From Mesorhizobium sophorae (GTDB lineage Bacteria > Pseudomonadota > Alphaproteobacteria > Rhizobiales > Rhizobiaceae): DNA of 64,000 nt. Location of the stretch: assembly GCF_002270415.1 (NCBI RefSeq), contig NZ_NNRI01000012.1, positions 62,001 through 126,000 on the forward strand. The letters run 5' to 3'. The position numbers and the translations under genes were made by a program. Positions within the stretch are counted from its first letter, which is position 1, and each line of letters begins with the position of its first letter. Of this stretch, positions 1 to 9,498 are shown piece after piece. A model generated the notes under the pieces. It saw only the letters and a list, made by a program, of their open reading frames with translations, was not told where the DNA came from and searched no databases.

Positions 1-3000
1 CGACGTCGCCGATCCTGACCAGGAAGATCGGGAAATCACCCGAAATGCTGGTCGGCCACAGGCTCGACTGCTTGCCCAGCCCCGTGGCGATGGATTCGGC
101 CGGAAGACGCAGGAACGGATCTGGATAGATCAAATAGCGCGCCAGTTTCTGCACATTGGCGGCATCGGTCAGGCTGAGGCCCATATGACGGGTCTGCACC
201 TGGCTTCGCGTCCAGGCGAGCATGGCCTGGCGGGCAAAACTCTCCGGATGGTCAAGCCGGGCAAGGGCCTCTTCCAGTTCGGCGCGGCTGGCGCCGACGA
301 CGGTCCAGAAGGTCAGCGATATCTTCTTGTTGGCAGGCACACGCACCTGGCGGCGCAGCGCTGCGACCGGATCGAGCGTGAAACCCGAATGGCCGCCAAG
401 CCTGGCGCCGGGGTCGAAGGCGGCCGCGTCGACGATGGTGCGGCCGCGGCCGATGAAGGCGCGCCGGTCGGTCTCGGCTTCGGCATCGCGCGCCGATCCG
501 GACGGATCGGTGACGAAATGCACCATGGCGATATCGGGCTCGCTGGTCTCCCGCTTGCGCCGCGTCGCAAAGATCTGCGCGTTGTTCGATGCGATTTCGG
601 TTTCCACGAACATCTTCGAGAAAGCCGGATGCGCGTTGTCCGACGCCTCCAGGCCGAGCACCAGTTCGGCAAAGGAGGTGACTTCAATGTGACGGTCGGA
701 CGGCCCGTCATTGTAGAGCGTGACCCGACGGCCCTCGCCATTGCCTTCCGAGATGACGATGCATTCGACTTCGGACCGCAACGTGCCCACCGATTTGACG
801 AAGCTTGCCTTGTCGTCGGAGAACAAGGTCTGCGCCTTTTCCTCGGCCGCACGCTTCGGCTCGGCCGTGGCGGACCACCAATCGCCGGTGCCTGCGTCCC
901 GCAGGAAGATGTAGGAGCCGAGCCGGTCCTCGGTTGGATCCGGCTGCCAGCGGGTGATGGAGAGATCGCCCCAGCGGCTGTAGCCCGAGCCGGTCGCGGT
1001 GACCATCACCGAATAGCGGCCGTTCGACATCACACTGGTCGACCGCAGCGACCGCAACGGATCGAGCACGATGCGGGTGTCGGGGCTCTCGACTTCCGTC
1101 TCGTCCTTGGAGCGCTCGTCGGCCTCGGTCCTGACGGTCGCGGTCGGGATGTCGCGCGGTGCCCTCTCCTGCAGCAGCAGTTCAGCCGATTCGATGACCG
1201 GGTCACTGTGGAAGCGATCGCGCATGCGGCCTTCGAAGATGGCGTCGGCGACGGCCACGATCGACATGCCCGAATGGTGGGCCATGTAGTTCTGCACGAC
1301 GACATGATCGGTGCCTTCCGGCACGCGCTGCGGCGTGAAGTCGACAGCGTCGTAGTAACCGTGGCGGCCAAGCGCGCCGATCTCCCGCAGCCTGGCGAGA
1401 TTCTGCACGGCTTCGCGCGGGTTGAACTGTGCCGCGAGCACGGTGGCATAGGGCGCGATCACCGTGTTCTGGCCAAGCCCGCGCTTCAGGCCGAGCCCGG
1501 GCACGCCGAAATTGGTGTACTGGTAAGTCAGTTCGCGGTCGCGGGCGTTGTAGGCCGCTTCCGAAATGCCCCACGGCACGTTCTTCTGGCGGCCATACTG
1601 GATTTGCCGCTTGATGATCAGCTTGCTGGTCTGGTTGAGAATGCTGCCTTGCGGCTCCTTCATCACCAGAGGCGGCATCAGGTATTCGAACATCGAGCCG
1701 GACCAGGACATCAGCGCGCCCTTGAAACCGATCTCGACGATCGGCCGGCCAAGCCGGAACCAGTGCTCGGTCGGCAGGTCGCCCTTGGCGATGGCGAACA
1801 GGCTGGTCAGCCGCGCCTCGGAAGCCATAAGGTCGTAGCAGCTTTCATCGAGCTGGTGCTCCTCGACACGGTAGCCGATCGACAGCAGCTTGCGTTCGGG
1901 CCGCATCAGGAAGGAAAAATCCATCTCGAAGGCGAAGCGCCGCGTGCGCTCGCGCAAGGTGAGCAGCTTGGCGCGCAGCGCCTCGACGGCATTGTCGTCG
2001 CTGTGCGCGTCATGGACATGCGCCTCGCAGGTGGCCTCGAGCCTGGCCGCCCAGTCGACGATGACGTCGCTCTGGGCCGACGCCGCCTCGGTGTGGATGG
2101 CGGTCGCGAGCTTGCGGATCTCGCCGGCCAGCACGGCCAGATTGATGGTGCGGATCGACGCCATTTCCGGCTGCGCCTTGATGGTGTCGACCGCGCGCCG
2201 CATGCCGTCGAGACGGTCGACGAGGCGCTGGCGCAGGGGTCGCAGCTGGCGGCGGTCGTCGGGCAGTTCGTCGAGGCTCTCGCTGAGGATGGTCACCGTG
2301 TCGAGAATGCCTTCGAAATCGCCCTGGAGATGGACCGAGGGCGCTTCCGCCCATTCGGCGCATGCCGCCGCCACCGCCACCAGATGACCGGCCAGATTGC
2401 CGCTGTCGACAACCGAGATGTAGAGCGGATAGAGCGGCTTCAGCGTCGTCGTGTCATACCAGTTGAAGAGGTGGCCACGGTCGCGCGGCATGCCCTCGAT
2501 CGTCGTCATGGTGGCATCGATGCGGGTGATGGCGTCGGACAGGCTGATCCAGCCGAAGTCGCGGGCAGAGACGACGGACAGCAAGTAGACGCCGATATTG
2601 GTTGGCGAGGTGCGCGGCGCCACGACCGGCGCCGGGCTTTCCTGGAAATTGTCCGGCGGCAGATTGTGGTGCTCGGCCGTCACGAAGCTTTCGAAATAAT
2701 GCCAGGTGCGCCGCGCCACCGTACGCAGCGCGTGGATATCGGCTTGCGATATGCGCAAGCGATCCTCGGTTTCGGCCGAACGGCTGATCCAGCTGGAGAT
2801 GGCCGGCGACGCGATCCAGAACAGGGCGAAGAAGAAGGCGACGAAGGCGCCGGTGGAATCGGCCAGCACCGGGATGGCGAGGCCGACGAAGCCGATGATC
2901 ACGGCGCCATACATCATGCCGTAGTAGGAGCCGACATCGTTGTCGCCCGCCTTGTGCGCCTGCGAGGCGGTGCGCCATTCCAGGAGGTTCTGGCGGCTGA

Positions 3001-5749
3001 CGAACAGCCGGTAGAGCGTGCGGATGATGGCGTCGCCCATCATCCAGGCGTTATGCGCCATCAGCACGATCTTCAGCGCCACCATGGCGGTGCCGAAGGC
3101 GACGTCGCGTGCCAGGGCCGAGAAATGGCCGCGCGGCGTCTGGTCGCCGCTCTTTGGCAGGATGGCGTTGACGATGTCGAATGTCGGCGCCATGAACAGG
3201 CTGAGGATCAGCAGGGCCTGCCATTGCGCGGCCTGCGTGAAGGGCAGCAGCGTCCAGCCGGCGATCGCGGCCATGACCCAGAAGATCGGCGTCAGCGAGC
3301 GGCGCAGATTGTCGACCATCTTCCAGCGCGACAGAGCCGGCACGCCGGAGCGCGGATCGAGCATGAAGCCGAGAAGCTGCCAGTCGCCGCGTGCCCAGCG
3401 ATGGTGGCGCGAGGCGTCGACCGAGTAACGGGTCGGATAGTCCTCGACCAGTTCGACGTCGGTGACCAGCGCCGAATGCGCCAGCGCGCCTTCCAGCAGA
3501 TCGTGGCTGAGGATGGTGTTTTCCTCGATGCGGCCCTGTAGTGCTGCCTCGAAAGCATCGACGTGATAAAGGCCCTTGCCGGTGAAGGACCCGTCGCCGA
3601 AGACGTCCTGATAGAGATCGGAGACGGCAAAAACATAAGGGTCGAGGCCGCGATTGGCCGAGAACACCCGCTGGAAAAACGATGCATCGTCGCCGCTGGT
3701 CAGCGACGCGGTGATGCGCGGCTGCAGAATCGCGTAGCCGGCCGTGACAACACGCCTGGTAGCATCGAAATGCGGACGATTGAGCGGATGGCAGAGCTTG
3801 CCGACCAGGGTCGCGACCGCGTCACGGGTGGTGCGCGTGTCGGCATCGAGCGTCATCACATGGACGACGTTCTCGGGCAGCGGCACGTCGAGCGGCAGGA
3901 ATGTGGTGTCGCTGTCGCCGCGCAGCAGAAGGTCGAGCTCATGCAGCTTGCCGCGCTTGCGTTCCCAACCCATCCAGGAGCCCTGCGCCGCATTGAAGAG
4001 CCGGCGCCGGTGCAGGATGTAGAAACGCGGCGCGCCTTCGGAGGGATAGCGGGCGTTGAGACGAGCGATCTCGGCGCGGGCGAATTCGAGGATTTCGGTA
4101 TCGGCCGCATCGATTTCCGTCTTGCTGTCGGGCCAGTCCGAAAGCAGCGCGAAATAGATTTCATCCGCCGTGTTGGCGAGATGATGCACCTCGATGTTGC
4201 GGATGTTTTCCTCGACATCGTCGCGTGAACCGATCAGCGACGGCACCACCACCAGGGTGCGCGCCTCAGGCGGCACGCCGTGCCTGTAATCATAGCCAAC
4301 GAGGCGCGTCGGTTTCAGGAACAGCGATACGACGGTGTTGAAGAAGGCGAGTGCGCCCTCGCTGGCCGGTACGGCAAACAGCGCCAGCATCACGACGATC
4401 GACGGCACCGACAGGCCGAGATTGGCCAGCGCGTTGCCGGTGAGGACGAGAAGCAGGGCCGTCAGCGCAAATACCGGTACGACGATGCCAAGCCATCCGG
4501 TCTTGCGGAAGGTGCGCTTGACCGTCTGGCTGATGGTCGGCCGATAGCCGATCGCCTTCTCCAGTTCCAGCCGGCGCGGACCGACGAGGAAGAAACCGAC
4601 ATCGGTGTGGGCGGATGCAACTTGGGTGGCCGCGCCTTCATCATCGCCCGATAGGGTCTCGGTGGCGGCGTGATCGGCTAGTTCGATGGCCTTCTCGGCG
4701 ACGCGATATTCCGAAAGGTCGGAGCGGCGCGCCAGTTCCTCGATCGCGGTCCGGTACTGGTCACGCGAGAAGAAGTCGAGCGCGGCGAAATCGGTGCGCT
4801 CGCGCAGCACGGTATCGATGCGGCTGACGCCTTCGAACCACACCGTCCAGTCGACGTCGTTGATAAGGCGCAGGCCACGGATGATGTTTCCGGTCGTCAC
4901 ATTGCCGCTGGACAGCGTGTGATGTTCGGAAATGATGATTTCCTCGGCGTCGGAGCCGGTCTTTTCGAGCTCGCCTTCGAGCCATTCCAGGGCCTTGCCG
5001 GCATTCTGCGATCCATCGCGCAAGCGATAGAGCAGCTGGGTGGCGAAGGTGGTGTCCTGCGCATGAGCGCTGAATTTGGACAGGATCGCCTGCCGGTCCG
5101 GGCTGTCGTCGGTCGACAGAACCTTGTCGGCGACATCGTTGGCGATCTGGCGCATCTGGCGGGTGCGGTTGACCCTGACCGCCAGCCGGCGGAGATTTTC
5201 GATCAGGACGAAGCGCAGAAGCGACGGCAGCGCCCAGAGTTCGCCGATCTTCAGCGGCTCGAGCGACTGGAAGCCCTGGACGATGGACTTGAACATCGTC
5301 GCCGAGACGGAACTGTCCGAATGCGCCACATAGGTCCAGGCCAACGCCAGCGCGCGCGGCACGCTGCCGCCCTCGGGCAGTTTCAGGCTGGGCAGCTGCC
5401 GGTAGAAGCGGCGCGGCAGATCGCGCTTGACCTGGAAAATGGTTTCTTCGACCAGGTAATTGTTGTCGAGCAGCCACTGCGCCGCCGGCGTGATCGTCTC
5501 GCCCCTCGCCTGCGCGGCATTAGTCGAGCGGTAGACTTCCAAGATCTTCTTGGCGCTGTCGCGGATGCGAGCCTGAAAGTCGAACGACGTCAGGCCGAAT
5601 AGATCGGTGAGATCGCCTTTTGCCAGGCTTTCGCCAAGCAGGCGAAGACGCTCTTCGGGCAGGAAATTGGATCGGATCGGCTCTTCCGTGATCGCTGGGA
5701 AGCTCGCGCTCGTCTTCTCGATCTGGGCAGGGGTCGTCTGAATATTCAT
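1..5749 (-). CDS. ndvB: cyclic beta-1,2-glucan synthase NdvB/ChvB (3' end outside window)
   Basis: Inner-membrane enzyme that makes cyclic beta-1,2-glucan from UDP-glucose, a periplasmic osmoprotectant needed by rhizobia for host infection. The first 1916 codons are present; the family is about 2800 residues, so the C-terminal part lies beyond the left edge. Seen: membrane segments near residues 415-465, 820-860 and 943-985. The glycosyltransferase-84 region lies between, with an aspartate motif LDADTRT near 630, SHDLLEGA near 746 and RHHRWARGDWQ near 785. Behind it is the start of the glucoamylase-like and GH94-related region, with YQYTNFGVPGLGLKRG and HHSGMS motifs. The ATG at 5749 begins MNIQTTPAQIEK. 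The gene stands alone, with its promoter in the gap to hutD. Identity is confident at family level. Confidence 0.95.
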   Translation of the reverse strand, partial: MNIQTTPAQIEKTSASFPAITEEPIRSNFLPEERLRLLGESLAKGDLTDLFGLTSFDFQARIRDSAKKILEVYRSTNAAQARGETITPAAQWLLDNNYLVEETIFQVKRDLPRRFYRQLPSLKLPEGGSVPRALALAWTYVAHSDSSVSATMFKSIVQGFQSLEPLKIGELWALPSLLRFVLIENLRRLAVRVNRTRQMRQIANDVADKVLSTDDSPDRQAILSKFSAHAQDTTFATQLLYRLRDGSQNAGKALEWLEGELEKTGSDAEEIIISEHHTLSSGNVTTGNIIRGLRLINDVDWTVWFEGVSRIDTVLRERTDFAALDFFSRDQYRTAIEELARRSDLSEYRVAEKAIELADHAATETLSGDDEGAATQVASAHTDVGFFLVGPRRLELEKAIGYRPTISQTVKRTFRKTGWLGIVVPVFALTALLLVLTGNALANLGLSVPSIVVMLALFAVPASEGALAFFNTVVSLFLKPTRLVGYDYRHGVPPEARTLVVVPSLIGSRDDVEENIRNIEVHHLANTADEIYFALLSDWPDSKTEIDAADTEILEFARAEIARLNARYPSEGAPRFYILHRRRLFNAAQGSWMGWERKRGKLHELDLLLRGDSDTTFLPLDVPLPENVVHVMTLDADTRTTRDAVATLVGKLCHPLNRPHFDATRRVVTAGYAILQPRITASLTSGDDASFFQRVFSANRGLDPYVFAVSDLYQDVFGDGSFTGKGLYHVDAFEAALQGRIEENTILSHDLLEGALAHSALVTDVELVEDYPTRYSVDASRHHRWARGDWQLLGFMLDPRSGVPALSRWKMVDNLRRSLTPIFWVMAAIAGWTLLPFTQAAQWQALLILSLFMAPTFDIVNAILPKSGDQTPRGHFSALARDVAFGTAMVALKIVLMAHNAWMMGDAIIRTLYRLFVSRQNLLEWRTASQAHKAGDNDVGSYYGMMYGAVIIGFVGLAIPVLADSTGAFVAFFFALFWIASPAISSWISRSAETEDRLRISQADIHALRTVARRTWHYFESFVTAEHHNLPPDNFQESPAPVVAPRTSPTNIGVYLLSVVSARDFGWISLSDAITRIDATMTTIEGMPRDRGHLFNWYDTTTLKPLYPLYISVVDSGNLAGHLVAVAAACAEWAEAPSVHLQGDFEGILDTVTILSESLDELPDDRRQLRPLRQRLVDRLDGMRRAVDTIKAQPEMASIRTINLAVLAGEIRKLATAIHTEAASAQSDVIVDWAARLEATCEAHVHDAHSDDNAVEALRAKLLTLRERTRRFAFEMDFSFLMRPERKLLSIGYRVEEHQLDESCYDLMASEARLTSLFAIAKGDLPTEHWFRLGRPIVEIGFKGALMSWSGSMFEYLMPPLVMKEPQGSILNQTSKLIIKRQIQYGRQKNVPWGISEAAYNARDRELTYQYTNFGVPGLGLKRGLGQNTVIAPYATVLAAQFNPREAVQNLARLREIGALGRHGYYDAVDFTPQRVPEGTDHVVVQNYMAHHSGMSIVAVADAIFEGRMRDRFHSDPVIESAELLLQERAPRDIPTATVRTEADERSKDETEVESPDTRIVLDPLRSLRSTSVMSNGRYSVMVTATGSGYSRWGDLSITRWQPDPTEDRLGSYIFLRDAGTGDWWSATAEPKRAAEEKAQTLFSDDKASFVKSVGTLRSEVECIVISEGNGEGRRVTLYNDGPSDRHIEVTSFAELVLGLEASDNAHPAFSKMFVETEIASNNAQIFATRRKRETSEPDIAMVHFVTDPSGSARDAEAETDRRAFIGRGRTIVDAAAFDPGARLGGHSGFTLDPVAALRRQVRVPANKKISLTFWTVVGASRAELEEALARLDHPESFARQAMLAWTRSQVQTRHMGLSLTDAANVQKLARYLIYPDPFLRLPAESIATGLGKQSSLWPTSISGDFPIFLVRIGDV

Positions 5750-5815
5750 TGAAAATTCCGTATGCGGACACTGAGCGGCGTCACCGCCACGGCAATGGCC
5801 CTAAAACCGATTCAA

Positions 5816-5831
5816 ATGCAATTGGTTGCAT
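5816..5831. promoter_or_regulatory. operator-like inverted repeat upstream of ndvB
   Basis: Perfect 6-4-6 inverted repeat ATGCAA-TTGG-TTGCAT, 67 bp upstream of the ndvB start in the 267-bp gap between ndvB and hutD. The symmetry suggests a dimeric repressor or activator site. No regulator gene is adjacent, so the binding protein is unknown. Nothing else was recognised in this gap. Confidence 0.35.
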
Positions 5832-6016
5832 AATCCCACTTGCTGAAAGTTTGTTTCCGCACCACGACAGGGCGTTATCTCTCAGCAAAAATTCCAAGAC
5901 GAGCGCCCCTTCTCCCGTCAAGCTCGATCGACGGGGAGGATTCAGGCTTTTTCGTGATGCCGCCGATAGCTTACGCTATATTTCGCCGGCATCGCGATCA
6001 TGTTTGGAAACAAGCG

Positions 6017-6604
6017 TTAATCGTTGCCGGAGATGCCGCCGATCCGGATCACGAACAGTGTCGTCTCCTGGACGGGCTGGATAAAGAGGCTGGCGGTGTC
6101 CGGGCCGGGCAGCAGCGTGTCGAGCGGTCCGAGGTGGACCGGCTCGGTGCCGGGGACGATGACTTCGCCGTTCAGACACAGGACGAGGGTCGTCCCGGTC
6201 CCGTTCCTGATTTCCACAGGGTTCGAAAGCGTAAGGCGTTCGACCGAATGCGTCATCCCGCTGCGGCGGGTCATGACATTGAGATCGGTGATCGGCCCGC
6301 CGATCAGCGCGGCCGCGGTCGCCACGTCAGCCGGGAAGGAAAGTGGGGCGGTCGCCCTGGTGACTGATATCGGCGGGCGGCCAGCAATATCCAGCACGAT
6401 GCCCTCGCCTTCGAGCACTGCAAGCGTGCGATCGATACCGGCAAATTGCGAGAACGGACCGCTGCCTTCGACGCGCGCCATCGACACGCGCCAGTCGAAG
6501 TCATCGAGCCCGGCGTCGGCAGGCGAGACGGCGACCTCGGTCGTCACCCCGCCGCCGTTCTTCCACGGCATGGACTTGTACCCGGCTGCCCGCAGGACGC
6601 GCAT
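6017..6604 (-). CDS. hutD: HutD family cupin
   Basis: 195-residue HutD/Ves family protein, last gene of the minus-strand hut operon, 11 bp downstream of hutU. The N-terminal motif MPWKNGGGVTTE and the double beta-barrel pattern (FSQFAGIDRTLAVLEG, then a second barrel ending LFVIRIGG) are typical. In Pseudomonas, HutD is thought to set an upper limit on hut operon activity, perhaps by binding N-formylglutamate or urocanate. It is not a catalytic step of the pathway. Start ATG at 6604. The family call is strong and the precise role is inferred from homologues. Confidence 0.9.
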   Translation of the reverse strand: MRVLRAAGYKSMPWKNGGGVTTEVAVSPADAGLDDFDWRVSMARVEGSGPFSQFAGIDRTLAVLEGEGIVLDIAGRPPISVTRATAPLSFPADVATAAALIGGPITDLNVMTRRSGMTHSVERLTLSNPVEIRNGTGTTLVLCLNGEVIVPGTEPVHLGPLDTLLPGPDTASLFIQPVQETTLFVIRIGGISGND

Positions 6605-6615
6605 CAGTCAGTCCA

Positions 6616-8289
6616 TCACCCGAGAATGCCGGGCAGGTTGAGCTGGTGCTCCCTCGCGCATTCGACGGCGATGTCGTAGCCGGCATCGGCGTGGCGCATG
6701 ACGCCGGTCGCCGGGTCGTTCCACAACACCCGCTCCAGGCGCCTGGCCGCTTCACGCGTACCGTCGGCGACGATGACCATGCCGGCGTGCTGTGAGAAGC
6801 CCATGCCGACACCGCCGCCATGGTGCAGCGACACCCAGGTGGCGCCCGATGCGGTGTTGAGCAGCGCGTTGAGCAGCGGCCAGTCGGACACCGCGTCCGA
6901 ACCGTCCTTCATCGATTCCGTCTCGCGGTTCGGCGAGGCGACCGAGCCGGAATCGAGATGGTCGCGGCCGATGACGACAGGCGCCTTGAGCTCGCCCTTG
7001 GCCACCATCTCGTTGAAGGCGAGCCCGAGCCTGTGCCGGTCGCCAAGACCAACCCAGCAGATGCGCGCCGGCAGGCCCTGGAAGGCGATGCGCTCGCGCG
7101 CCATGTCGAGCCAGTTGTGCAGATGGGTATTGCCGGGCGTCAGTTCGCGAACCTTTGCGTCGGTCTTGTAGATATCCTCGGGATCGCCCGACAGGGCCGC
7201 CCAGCGGAACGGGCCGATGCCGCGGCAAAACAGCGGTCGGATATAGGCCGGCACGAAGCCGGGGAAGGCGAAGGCGTTCTCGAACCCCTCCTCCTTGGCC
7301 ACCTGGCGGATGTTGTTGCCGTAGTCGAGCGTCGGCACGCCGGCGTTCCAGAACGCCACCATCGCCTCGACATGTTCGCGCATCGAGGCGCGGGCGGCTT
7401 TTTCAACTGCCTTCGGGTCGCTGACGCGCTTCTCACGCCACTCAGCCATCGTCCAGCCCTTGGGCAGATAGCCGTTGATGGGGTCGTGGGCCGAGGTCTG
7501 GTCGGTGACCATATCGGGGCGAATGCCGCGCCTGAACATTTCCGGAACGATCTCGGCCGTATTGCCGAGCAGGCCCACCGACTTCGCCTCGCCTGCCTTG
7601 GTCCAGCACTCGATCATCGCCATCGCCTCGTCGAGCGTCTCGGCCTTCTCGTCGACATAGCGGGTGCGCAGGCGGAAATCGATCGAATCCGGGTTGCATT
7701 CGATGGCCAGGCAGCAGGCGCCGGCCATGACTGCGGCGAGCGGCTGGGCGCCGCCCATGCCGCCGAGGCCGCCGGTCAGGATCCACTTGCCCTTGAGATC
7801 GCCGCCATAGTGCTGGCGGCCGGCCTCGACGAAGGTCTCGTAGGTGCCCTGCACGATGCCTTGCGTGCCGATGTAGATCCACGAGCCGGCCGTCATCTGG
7901 CCGTACATCATCAGGCCCTTCTTATCGAGCTCATTGAACTTTTCCCATGTCGCCCAGTGGGGCACCAGGTTGGAGTTGGCGATCAGCACGCGCGGCGCGT
8001 CTGGATGGGTGCGGAAGACGCCGACCGGCTTGCCCGACTGCACAAGCAAGGTCTCGTCATCGGCCAACGTCCTCAACGAGGCGACGATGCGGTCAAAGTC
8101 GTTCCAGGTGCGCGCCGCCCGGCCGATGCCGCCATAGACAACCAGCTCGTTGGGGTTTTCGGCGACGTCCGGGTCGAGATTGTTCATCAGCATGCGCAGC
8201 GGCGCCTCCGTCAACCAGGAGCGGGCGCTGATTTCCGTGCCGCGCGGGCTGCGGACTTCGCGGATGTTGTGGCGAGGATTGTTCATCAT
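6616..8289 (-). CDS. hutU: urocanate hydratase (urocanase)
   Basis: Second step of histidine degradation: adds water to urocanate to give imidazolone propionate, using tightly bound NAD+ as electrophile. The 557-residue length matches bacterial urocanases. Seen: MYGQMTAGSWIYIGTQGI near 128-145, the NAD-binding glycine-rich GGLGGMGGAQP near 173-183, and the C-terminal run DHLDSGSVASPNRETE and HHGGGVGMG. The ATG at 8289 has an AAGGGA ribosome site. It overlaps the stop of the preceding secreted-protein gene by 4 bp (ATGA), so the two are probably translationally coupled. Cytoplasmic. Confidence 0.97.
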   Translation of the reverse strand: MMNNPRHNIREVRSPRGTEISARSWLTEAPLRMLMNNLDPDVAENPNELVVYGGIGRAARTWNDFDRIVASLRTLADDETLLVQSGKPVGVFRTHPDAPRVLIANSNLVPHWATWEKFNELDKKGLMMYGQMTAGSWIYIGTQGIVQGTYETFVEAGRQHYGGDLKGKWILTGGLGGMGGAQPLAAVMAGACCLAIECNPDSIDFRLRTRYVDEKAETLDEAMAMIECWTKAGEAKSVGLLGNTAEIVPEMFRRGIRPDMVTDQTSAHDPINGYLPKGWTMAEWREKRVSDPKAVEKAARASMREHVEAMVAFWNAGVPTLDYGNNIRQVAKEEGFENAFAFPGFVPAYIRPLFCRGIGPFRWAALSGDPEDIYKTDAKVRELTPGNTHLHNWLDMARERIAFQGLPARICWVGLGDRHRLGLAFNEMVAKGELKAPVVIGRDHLDSGSVASPNRETESMKDGSDAVSDWPLLNALLNTASGATWVSLHHGGGVGMGFSQHAGMVIVADGTREAARRLERVLWNDPATGVMRHADAGYDIAVECAREHQLNLPGILG

Positions 8290-8660
8290 TGTCCCTTTCG
8301 AATGAGGTGCGCGGCGTTGCGGTGGCCGTCAGCACTGATCCAGGTGACCTGCTCATGGGCAGGGTCGGAAGTATCGATGGTCATGGCGTAGCAGGCCCAG
8401 ACATCCGAAGGCGGCCATAGCGAGCAGTACTGGTCGCCACGAACATCCCAACGCCCGGGAGACTGGGTGCCGCCTTTTGTGTAGATGGTGGCTCCGCCGT
8501 CGTCGAAGCTCTGTGTCCAGTCCGGCCCTTCGACATGCGCGCCTTTCAAGGTGGCGAGGATATTGGCGCCCTTCATCTTCACCTCATCGGCTGACGCGCC
8601 GAAAACCAGCGTCGCTGCGAACAGAATGGCGAGAAAGCCGATCCTGGCATGGCGGTTCAT
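8286..8660 (-). CDS. small secreted protein of unknown function inside the hut operon
   Basis: 124 residues with a clear Sec signal peptide (MNRHARIGFLAILFAATLVFGASA, cut near residue 24) and no other membrane segment. The mature part has two cysteines (YCSLWPP and WACYAM), tryptophans and a GRWDVRGDQ motif. This resembles small periplasmic proteins annotated as DUF995-like in rhizobia, but I would not assign the family firmly. It lies between hutG (23 bp upstream) and hutU (4-bp ATGA overlap downstream), so it is transcribed with the histidine genes. Function unknown; no catalytic motif seen. Confidence 0.75.
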   Translation of the reverse strand: MNRHARIGFLAILFAATLVFGASADEVKMKGANILATLKGAHVEGPDWTQSFDDGGATIYTKGGTQSPGRWDVRGDQYCSLWPPSDVWACYAMTIDTSDPAHEQVTWISADGHRNAAHLIRKGQ

Positions 8661-8683
8661 GACATCCTCCCGATGTTTCGATG

Positions 8684-9496
8684 TCAGCTCTGCGCCCAGG
8701 TGATCGCGGTCTCGAGAATCTTCTTCAGCTTCGCAGCCATGGGTGCGGCGAACGCGGCATCATAGGGCACCGGCCAATTGTCCGGTTCACCCTTGCCCTC
8801 GGGCTCATGCAAGTAGCCGCGATCGGCAAGTTCCATCTGCAGGGCATGGAAGCCGCCTTGCGGATTGCCGAAGTAGCGCGTGATCCAGCCACCCTTGAAA
8901 CGGCCGTTGATGACGTAGCTGTCGCCGCTTTCGGCCATGATCTGGCCGACCAGGCCCTGCAGCACCGGATCGGCGGTCTGGCCGTCATTGGTGCCGAGAT
9001 TGAACACCGGCAGCGTGCCATAGAACAGGCGCGGCAGAACCGAGCGGATCGAGTGGCAATCATAGATGACGACCTTCTGATGCAGGCTGCGCAGCCTGGT
9101 CGCCTGAAACCCGAGCATTTCATGGTAGGGCGCGAAATATGACTGATAGCGCTGGCTGATTTCCGCCGGCGTCGGTTCCTCGCCGGGCAGGTAAAGAGGA
9201 TCGCCGTCGAAAGTTTCTGTCGGGCAAAGCGTTGTCGTCGTCTGCCCGGGATAGAGCGAAGCGCCGGAGGGATCGCGGTTGACGTCGATGACGGTGCGCG
9301 AGATCGACGTATGCACGACCGTCGCGCCAAGGCCGGCGGCGAAATCGTAGAGCTGGTCGATCCACCAGTCGCAGTCGCGGCGACCGAGCCAGGGTGAGAC
9401 CAGCCGGTTGTCGATGCCGGCGAGATCGATGCCGGTATGCGGGATCGACACCACCAGAGGTGCCGTGCCTTCCGTCACTGTCAGCCAGTCGGTCAT
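8684..9496 (-). CDS. hutG: N-formylglutamate deformylase (amidohydrolase)
   Basis: Last step of the five-step histidine pathway: N-formyl-L-glutamate to formate and L-glutamate. The 270-residue protein has the FGase-family signatures SIPHTGIDL near residue 18, the DRDP-like VIDVNRDPSGASLYPG near 70-85, IYDCHSIRS near 145-153 and the final YFGNPQGGFHALQMEL near 208-223. Two bases separate it from the hutH stop, so it is tightly co-operonic. HutF in the same locus makes N-formylglutamate, so this deformylase completes the route and no formimidoylglutamase is needed. Confidence 0.95.
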   Translation of the reverse strand: MTDWLTVTEGTAPLVVSIPHTGIDLAGIDNRLVSPWLGRRDCDWWIDQLYDFAAGLGATVVHTSISRTVIDVNRDPSGASLYPGQTTTTLCPTETFDGDPLYLPGEEPTPAEISQRYQSYFAPYHEMLGFQATRLRSLHQKVVIYDCHSIRSVLPRLFYGTLPVFNLGTNDGQTADPVLQGLVGQIMAESGDSYVINGRFKGGWITRYFGNPQGGFHALQMELADRGYLHEPEGKGEPDNWPVPYDAAFAAPMAAKLKKILETAITWAQS

Positions 9497-9498
9497 GT

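Noticed and set aside
185..3541. Very long plus-strand open frame (over 1100 codons)
   Set aside because: It lies antisense to ndvB, whose minus-strand frame has clear glycosyltransferase motifs. The composition (His/Arg/Gly-rich) is that of a shadow frame in G+C-rich DNA.
6820..8391. Plus-strand open frame of 523 codons
   Set aside because: Antisense to hutU, which is unmistakable. No family similarity in the plus-strand product.
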